From assembly GCA_010645155.1 (NCBI GenBank), contig CM021321.1, positions 6,312,884 through 6,376,883 on the forward strand: DNA of 64,000 bases, in the 5' to 3' direction. Below the pieces are notes generated by a model, which saw only the letters and a program-made list of their open reading frames with translations, had not been told where the DNA came from and did not search any database. Position numbers and translations under genes: made by a program. Within the stretch, counting starts at the first letter, position 1; each line of letters starts with the position of its first letter. This DNA is from Tigriopus japonicus. Taxonomy: Eukaryota > Arthropoda > Copepoda > Harpacticoida > Harpacticidae. Shown piece by piece: positions 57,001-64,000 of this stretch.

Positions 57001-60000
57001 TGTCTAAAGGGAATGAACTTTCACAAACTCAAATTTAACAACAGGAAGCAATTCGACTCTTCGAGTTCCAATCTAAAAGTTTGTTGCATTCGATTCGATT
57101 AGATTCTGCGTAGTTCTTGGCTAAAAGCAATTGAATCCAAGTTATTTTGGGAGAAAGGAATCACTAATCCTGTGGTGAAGAAGTTCAAGATATTATTGCT
57201 GTTTCTAAAAAGTACTGCTGCTATCTTGGATCCGACGAGAATCTTTCGGCTTAGTGACAAAATCTCATCCGAAAAATAAACGTGACTGGAAGTTTCGTTG
57301 GAACCCCTGGGCTTATGCAATACCTATTTGAAGATATTTTCCATTTGCTTCCATGTGCTAACTACATTAAGTACGCACTAAGGTTGATTTCTGTGGGTGG
57401 AGGTAGATGTCAGATTGCCATTCCAATTTTGGAAACTATCTTTGTTCCAGAGTCAAAACATCAAGGGCCTTCAACTTGTTCTACACTTTGAGCGCAAATT
57501 GATCCATCCAATAACTCCATTAGGTCATCAATTGGGTGTCAAAATTCGTTCCGAGCTTTGGGATCTGTTCTGAGTGCGGGTTTTTTCACAAGAAAGTGTT
57601 TCAACCCTTTCTAACTGTTTGGAAGTGGATGATCAGTTTTTTTCGTCTTCTTTTTGTCCGTACAATGCCAGATCAAGGATGACGAGCGTTCAATCGCATT
57701 TGAGTAAGTGGAATGACACCGAAACGAAAACGAGCTTGATTGAAATTCTTGAGGAAATTGGAGAGGGAAAATCTGTCGTATTTTTGCTCCTCGTGAACCA
57801 ATGAATCCGTTACAATTAGTCAAGACGTCAAGAGCTCCTCATGCGTTTTCATAAAAGACGATGAAATGCAATTTTTACCGGAAAAATGACACAAAACTTA
57901 TCCTTGCAGCACTTGATTTTCATGAGGTTCCATTCATGTCTTTCCCAACACGAGAATTTTCCTCATGGGTTTGCAACTCGTCTTCGCCATTTGGAAACAT
58001 TTGCAAGGAAAAACACACAATTTCGACATGCAAAATAGTCGCCCCAAATAAATACAAGAAGGCTCTTATTGGAAAAGACCTGGTAATTGAGTTGCATATC
58101 CACCTAAAAGAAGCTTTTCTAGTTATACCAGCTCAAGTTTCCAATTTGAAAGAGGAAACAATTCAACATGAAAGAAAAACTAAACTCAAGAGGGGAGGCC
58201 AAGAATAAATCATCATGGAAACTTACACTTCGTTTCGGTGTTTTCCAATTTGCTTCAATCACTGTCAAAACTTGTGACCAACGATTCCTGGAATGTTGAC
58301 ATTGTTTGTTTAGGGATCACAAATTTATGCTACACACTCACTCTGAAGTTCTAGAACCATGATGAAAGTACTTTATGTAAAGTTCAATAACGGCAAAGAT
58401 CTGAAACCTTCCTCACTGACACATTATTACTGTTGGGTGCCAACCAATTGTTCTTGATCCATCAACGTGTTTTTGATGGGCCTTTTCCAGGTGACACTAG
58501 TCCACATGGCACTTGTTCCATTCGCACACTAAGAGAAAGAGAGACTATCAAGGATCGGCCAAGTTCAATCCAAATATTGACGGAGTAAGAGATAGTCGAG
58601 ACCGAAAAAACGCAAGAACGACGACGACGTCGACGAAGGCGAAGAAAATGATTGGGATTTTTCTTCTCCTTGTCGAGTCCGTGGAACGCGAGCTTCGACT
58701 GAATGGAGATGGAACACATACACTCACTCACATACACACGCAGCCACCACAACTCTTAACCTCTGTGCTCTCTTTTCTATTACTCTCGTCTGTGTCTTGT
58801 TTCATTCTCGCTCGATTGGCGTCTTCGTGTCTTCTTGGGCAGCAAGCAAGGGGAACGCGCAATAACGGGGAATGAAAATAGGGTGGGCCTATGGGATCAA
58901 ATTTCGAGATTTTTGAAGTACAACGGGCTTCTTGAGGTCTTGAACAAGAATATATTGAAAATGCTAATGATTGCTTTTCCATTTCTTCGAGGTCCTGAGT
59001 CAAATAGACCAAAAGTCAAGTAATTTCAAAAAAGTTTATCTATTGGAATTTCAAATATCTCAATGCAATAGCATTTCTTTTTTAGTGCTTCAAAATGAAT
59101 AACCAGGTTGTTAAAAAATATTACAAAATTTTAAAGGAAAAAAATGAATTAATTCTTTCAACATTTTATTAAATAATGATTTTTAAAATACAATAATCAA
59201 AGCAGGGCATATCAGGAAAACAAAGAAGCCCTTTGGCCATGGGGAGGAAAATACTCATCTTTGGAAAAATGGATTCGGTGTTATTACCTTCTTCTTAACG
59301 TAAACCTGAGAGCCGGTTTTCTCTGACAGCGAGTGCGTTTTATTGTATTGTTCCAAGCAATCCTTTTGGGTTGTTCCCTGAAATCGCTGCCAACGAAGAC
59401 TATATAACATGAGGTGCCAAGGAGCGAGATCGCTTCCATTTTAGACATCCAGGACCAAATGATTGAGTCGTTTATGCAATTTCAATCATCTCTTTTTCAT
59501 CTCCATTTGTCCAATCATCGAGGAAGTTCAATCAGCTTGATTTACTATTGATGAACCATTTTGCTCGATCCAAATGACATCAAGTTATCACCTACTTCCA
59601 AGTCTCAATTTATTTGCTATATCTATGAACGGTGCTATAAAAGAATTGCAGCAACAGAAATCAAGGGAGGGTTTTGTTATCATTACAATCCCTAACGCTT
59701 TTGATTCAGTAACTTTGAAGGTAGAAATCATTTTCTCAGGACAAAAAGCCTGTCATAATATTCAAGAATGACTCAAAAATGCCCACAAAGTCCGCTGTCA
59801 AGTTGATTTGCTTTCTTTGTCATGCCGAGTGAGGAACTACGTACCTTCTTCTCAGTTTGTGGCTCAGGAATCTCGCTCTATGTATGTACTAAAGACCTCG
59901 GGAGACAGGTTCTCTCCATTCTCCTAATGGGACTTCTTGTTTTCCCCGACATGAAAAATTATTATGTCCGACTTTCATACCATTTCTTGGTACTCCTCAC

Positions 60001-61146
60001 CTTTTTTCTAAAAGGTAAAAAGGACTTTTGGTGACAATTCAGACTGATAAAAAGCGGCAAATATATATTTCCTCTTTTTGCGTTCGGCGAAAACACGTTC
60101 CAATTTGGAACGAACTACTTTTATTGATTGCTACCAAGTGTTGAAGATTATTGCTTCCTTAAAGACAACGATACCTTATGTTCGAATGTGTGAATGGAAG
60201 ATACTATTCCTTTGATGAATGTCACGGTTTAGGATGTGCTTACACATGTTTGTATCGTCCTTTGATTAAATCTAATACCAAGGACAAATGCCATATGACA
60301 TTTTGGGCCCGAGCGAGGTTTTCCATTTCCAGCCGAGACGAACAGCGAAACAGTGACACTTTTTCCGATATGCCATTTTCCGTGGTGGGCTCGAAAAGGA
60401 AAATGCCTTATTTTACGTGAATTTGGTTGTTACAAGAGAATTTCTTTTCAGATAATTTTCCTTAACAATGAATAATGACTTGGCAGGCTGACGAAAGACG
60501 TTGTTTTGAGGGCAAATTTGCAGACCAGAATACAATATTTATTCATGAGAGACCATTGATCGAGAGAAAAGGGGATTTCCCCGATGGGTCAAAGGTTAAT
60601 CTGTTTGTCGAAAGGCCCAAGGGTTATCCATAAAATATTATTTTTCCCGTTGTGTTTGTCAAAAATTGATTCATTACGAGGAGCAACCATTAAACATTTC
60701 ACAAAGAAAGATAATGACGGATCTCATTTCTAGAGCTTGGAAAATACGTTTGAATATAGTTCCGCATTTTAAAAGGATGGTGTTTTTAGGTTTCAAGTTC
60801 AAGAAAAGCAAAATTTTATGCATCATTTTCTGAATCATGGGCGACTACACAATTGTATGGCTCCATTGAAACCAAAGCTTTACATTTTCCTCAGCTTGTG
60901 CTTTCCTTTGCATAAGTTAGTATTTGTGCGACAAAGAATTTTCAACCAATTTTCAGCTGAATAACTGAGTCAAAAATTGTGAGTCCTAAACGCAGAATGA
61001 ATCGGGAGGATCATTCCGTGCCAAAATCCCACGATGATCATAATAAACCAACCATGCACTACGGCAAGTTTCCCACTCTTCATGCAATCATTTGTGCCCA
61101 AATCTGGTCATAGAAAATGATTGGCATATCTCCCGACAGCTTCAAT
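54051..61146. other. GPCR upstream region, no gene seen
   Basis: About 7 kb without a supported gene. A TCCTCAG acceptor-like site about 50 bp upstream of the GPCR ATG suggests at least one non-coding 5' exon. The GC-richer stretch at about 58480-58870, with GACGACGACGTCGACG-type repeats, could be that exon or the promoter, but nothing fixes it. Confidence 0.3.
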
Positions 61147-61220
61147 TCGATCCCCAACAGGGTTCGAACTTACGCCGTCTTGGAGGCACATACTCGCAGC
61201 TTTGTCGATAACGCGCGGCC
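61147..61220 (-). repeat. tRNA-like pol III promoter remnant
   Basis: On the minus strand a B-box-like AGTTCGAACCC follows GTGGCCGCGCGTTATCGAC at about tRNA distance. Arms do not pair into a good cloverleaf. It abuts the LINE fragment and is likely a SINE or tRNA pseudogene remnant. Confidence 0.35.
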
Positions 61221-61450
61221 ACTCTTCATTGCTCAAAATGTTGCCTCTCAATATTCATCGAGAATATGTATGAGCTGATCCTCTCATAGCTTTTAAGGCA
61301 TGATTACACAAATTCTTAAATACCAAAAATCATAATCACCCCATTCATTCAAGGGTTGTCCAGTTCTGCCAACATTAACATTGTGAAAATGTTAAGTGAA
61401 CATATAATGTTGACGATTTACTTATTGAAAATCTCATTCCAAGTAACGGT
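61221..61450 (+). mobile_element. LINE 3' fragment, second copy
   Basis: This region aligns with the 3' end of the LINE at 11768-12000: shared words include GAGCTGATCCTCT, TTTAAGGCA, AAATTCTTAAATAC-like and CAAGGGTTGT, then CTGCCAACA. It has frame-breaking changes and starts within the last 60 codons, so it is a severely truncated dead copy. Confidence 0.75.
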
Positions 61451-62684
61451 AATAAGAAATCCGTATCCAACGAAAAAAAGTAAAACCTCATGTGCGTACT
61501 CCGAAATTTGATTTTAAAAAAGTCCTAAAAAGGGTTATAATTTTGAAACAGCGTCTTAAAGACATCCTTTCAGTAACGTCCACTTTGTGAAAAAATCTAA
61601 TGATACGTTGTGTATAACATGATTTTGTCTTATGTAATCAAGGACGCTCGAGAGTGCTTTTAAATTTGTATCTTCCAGAACAGAAGAAAGGGATTGTTCT
61701 TTGAATCTATAAGTGTTTGCCTACGACTCGTCCTAATTTGTTTTTCTCAATCGTGGATGCACGGAGGGTTTCCCACATTCATGAGATTAAAACCCGTCTC
61801 CAGTTAAAGATTTTTACCTTGTTAGTAAGTTTGATGATCTATATCGAATGGCAAACCAAAAACAGGCTTGAAATCAATTACAATTAGCTGCGATGGAAAG
61901 CAATTGGGGCGTTGGGTCGAAAAAGTTTTTGGAACCCCTGTTTTAGGTTGTTTGAATAAAGCAGATACACATGAGAAATACCAAGATATTCGTAAGTAAC
62001 CCTTAATCCTGAGACCTTCTGTTCCAACTTTGGATAACCTTGGTCCATGCACGAACCCAAATACTGACAGAATAATCAACCAATACATGTCGTAATACGT
62101 CGAGGATATCTTGTTACAAGGTCAATCATGTGATGGCGGATCTCTAAAAACTAGGTACTCTTTTACATGACAAGAATACCTGGTACATGTTCTTAAAAGA
62201 TAGTCCCATGGGCCCAGTTAGAGAAAGTCGTTTTGTGGCTCCTGCTCAATCAAAGCCAGGATTTCGAGTTAATTGTACTCAGAACCCAATAGACACGCGT
62301 CTGGCTATGAGGAAAGCCCCCTTGTTTTGCTTTTGGTTGTGGAGACGTGGCTCAAGTAATGGACCCCTCGAATCTGGAAACGATGCCTATTCCCAAGTAA
62401 AATTTATTATGTGACAAATTTGAGCCTTGGCGTAAAATTATAAATAATCATTGACGATGATGAAAATTCAGACGTACATATCCAACAGCTGCGTGAAGAA
62501 GGAAAACAATCAGTAAACAATTAACTTTTGTCTCTAGGATACGTAAAAAATAACTGTTCTTAACTTAAAATTAACCATGCAAACAGATAGTACATTTCAT
62601 AAAGATTGAAATGGTACCCTTCATGGGCATTTTTTCGGTCAACGAATCGCATTTACCACATATAACTAACCGACTCCGAAAGTC
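61451..62684. other. No firm gene; possible signal-peptide exon at 62088-61998 (-)
   Basis: On the minus strand an ATG at 62088 opens MYWLIILSVFGFVHG, which reads as a signal peptide, followed by charged residues. The frame could be a first exon of a secreted protein, but no second exon was found. Nothing else stands out. Confidence 0.2.
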
Positions 62685-62914
62685 GAGGGACCGAAAGGGC
62701 TCTTAGCCGAAACCGAAAGCAGCTGACATAAACACACATAAATGCAAAATGCACTTTGAAATTGAAAGTGATTGTGTGTACGTCGGTAAAACTATTTGTA
62801 AATTTTGAAAACAAAATCCTAAAAAGTGAGTTTCAGAGGTTTCTGGACCAAACAATCGTCGATTTTGTTGTCAAACTTCATTTATTGTGCATTTCTGCTT
62901 TCGGTCCATCCCTA
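62685..62914. mobile_element. TTTCGGTCCAT-type MITE, copy
   Basis: GAGGGACCGAAAGGGCTCTT at the left and CTTTCGGTCCATCCCTA at the right are inverted ends of the same family as 42.06 kb. The left terminus is rearranged. Confidence 0.6.
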
Positions 62915-63237
62915 ATAGACTTCCTGATTTCGGCATTGTTTTGTGTAAAATTGATTTATTTTCATCAGTTCATAATGAGCAAGTGACATGTCCTGTCGGT
63001 TTATATGTCCATGATCCAGGTTGAAGGGGCGAAAGTCCTTCCTAGCTTGACCACTGAGTCCGTTCCTTTTGGGACCGAATCACGTGGAATCCATCCATGT
63101 CTCTGAAATACCGGACCATTTTTTCCCGTAATAATTTACCCGTCCGTCCAAGACCCCGAAAACGGTAAGACTCAATGGAAATGCGTAAATTGATAGTGTC
63201 CATTTATTGCATCTTTACCTTTCTTCAAAGGGTCCCG

Positions 63238-63649
63238 ATGGAACTGCCTCATGAGAGATTGAGAGCATGGGGAATCATTTTCTTGTGCTTGTTAGCCTTC
63301 GTTTTTTACTCCGTGTTGATGATCTCGCCGCGCGATTTCAATGATGTCGATAAGGATTATCTTGGATCGATCATCATGGTCGTGTCCGTGACTATCAGGT
63401 GAGGCATTTATTTGGAACTCATCGAATCTTCATTCATTGATCGTGGATGGGGGCGTGGGTTCGTGTCATGCAACTGTATTCGTTTTTTACAGATCTTTCT
63501 TGGGTCTGGCTCCCGAATGCTTTTCCAAGAGTGCCCAAAGCTTCTTCAAACATCCGGTGTTCATTTTCTTGAGAGCAATCACCGATTTCTCAATCATGTC
63601 GTGCTGTATTTACGCTATCATCTCATTTGCTGCCAATCTTCAACCTTAA
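63238..63649 (+). CDS. Small multi-pass membrane protein (2 exons)
   Basis: Exons 63238-63398 and 63493-63649 encode 105 residues. The donor AG^GTGAGG and acceptor TTTTTTACAG agree in phase 2. A CTTCAAAG acceptor just before the ATG suggests an untranslated first exon. Three hydrophobic spans are visible: AWGIIFLCLLAFVFYSVLMI (about 11-30), GSIIMVVSVTI (about 43-53), and FIFLRAITDFSIMSCCIYAI onward (about 74-100). A conserved-looking loop, GLAPECFSKSAQSFFKHP, lies between the last two. I do not recognise the family and infer only an integral membrane protein. Confidence 0.7.
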
Positions 63650-63671
63650 TCATTGGCTTAGCTTCGGTCAA

Positions 63672-63677
63672 AATAAA
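63672..63677 (+). terminator. Poly(A) signal AATAAA for the small membrane gene
   Basis: AATAAA starts 23 bases after the stop codon, a very short 3' untranslated region. Confidence 0.55.
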
Positions 63678-64000
63678 GTTCTTTTTTTAATCTTTCACTT
63701 GTTAGTTCATTTGTCGCAACACAAAAGGTTACTGAGCACGGCACTGAAAATTTATATTAAGTTTGTATGGACATTTCCAAGCACAATAAAATGTGTTTCG
63801 CGCTCAGTCCACCAAGCTGAACAACTTTAGTTTACTACGTTTTTCAAAGGCAGGTCTCTAGTAAAAGTTATGCACCTAAAAACCTATTAAATAAACTGAT
63901 TTTTAAAAACTTAGTCAAAACACTTTAAGAACACATTTAGATACCTGATGAATCGAAATTGGTTGATATTATATTGCTCAGCTGCTGAGTTATCTTAAAA
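63678..64000. other. No gene seen
   Basis: AT-rich end of the window with no supported feature. Confidence 0.4.

Noticed and set aside
58513..59012. Overlapping frames of 94-120 codons on both strands
   Set aside because: Low-complexity repeats such as CACTCACATACACAC and GACGACG explain the open frames; no motif or splice support.
60178..60420. Cys-containing 80-codon plus-strand frame
   Set aside because: No signal peptide, cysteine spacing matches no family I know, and no splice partners were found.
61147..61220. Functional tRNA gene
   Set aside because: B box is good, but acceptor and anticodon arms do not pair, so a SINE or pseudogene remnant is more likely.

Overview
This is a eukaryotic, AT-rich nuclear window. 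Genes are split by GT-AG introns of about 60 bases to over 6 kb, poly(A) signals are AATAAA, and the space between exons is crowded with small inverted-repeat transposons, one intact non-LTR retrotransposon ORF and a dead Ty3/gypsy piece. The gene set (IMD-like death-domain adaptor, quiver-type Ly6 protein, DH31/calcitonin-like class B receptor) points to an arthropod. A crustacean such as a copepod is my guess, but the sequence alone does not settle it.

Layout. 0.6-1.0 kb: frameshifted Ty3/gypsy reverse transcriptase remnant (+). 1.85-3.27 kb: two-exon THAP zinc-finger gene (-). 3.9-4.6 kb: foldback element. 6.19-6.87 kb: IMD-like adaptor (+). 7.3-14.9 kb: transposon graveyard with two Foldback-type elements whose arms are themselves repetitive, three copies of one 9-base target separating two hAT-like elements, a LINE ORF of at least 619 codons, and a pogo-like MITE. 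16.46-18.35 kb: five-exon Ly6/quiver protein (+). 19.83-25.5 kb: at least nine-exon Ser-rich, coiled-coil, tail-anchored protein (-), possibly with more 5' exons up to a TATA-like site near 28.15 kb. 32.82-54.05 kb: complete twelve-exon class B GPCR (-), 593 residues. 54-63 kb: mostly featureless, with a truncated LINE copy at 61.2 kb. 63.24-63.65 kb: small two-exon membrane protein (+).

The multi-exon models were built by hand. Reading phase matches at every junction used (4 in Ly6, 8 in the tail-anchored gene, 11 in the GPCR, 1 each in THAP and the small membrane gene), which is the main internal support. The genes are unrelated and form no operon or pathway cluster. The adaptor would act in innate immune signalling and the GPCR in neuropeptide signalling. 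The least expected signals are the Foldback-like element with a perfect 9-base target duplication and a 22-base minisatellite core, the candidate IAP-binding motif in the adaptor, and a hAT-like MITE that fills most of one intron and ends a few bases from its 5' splice site.
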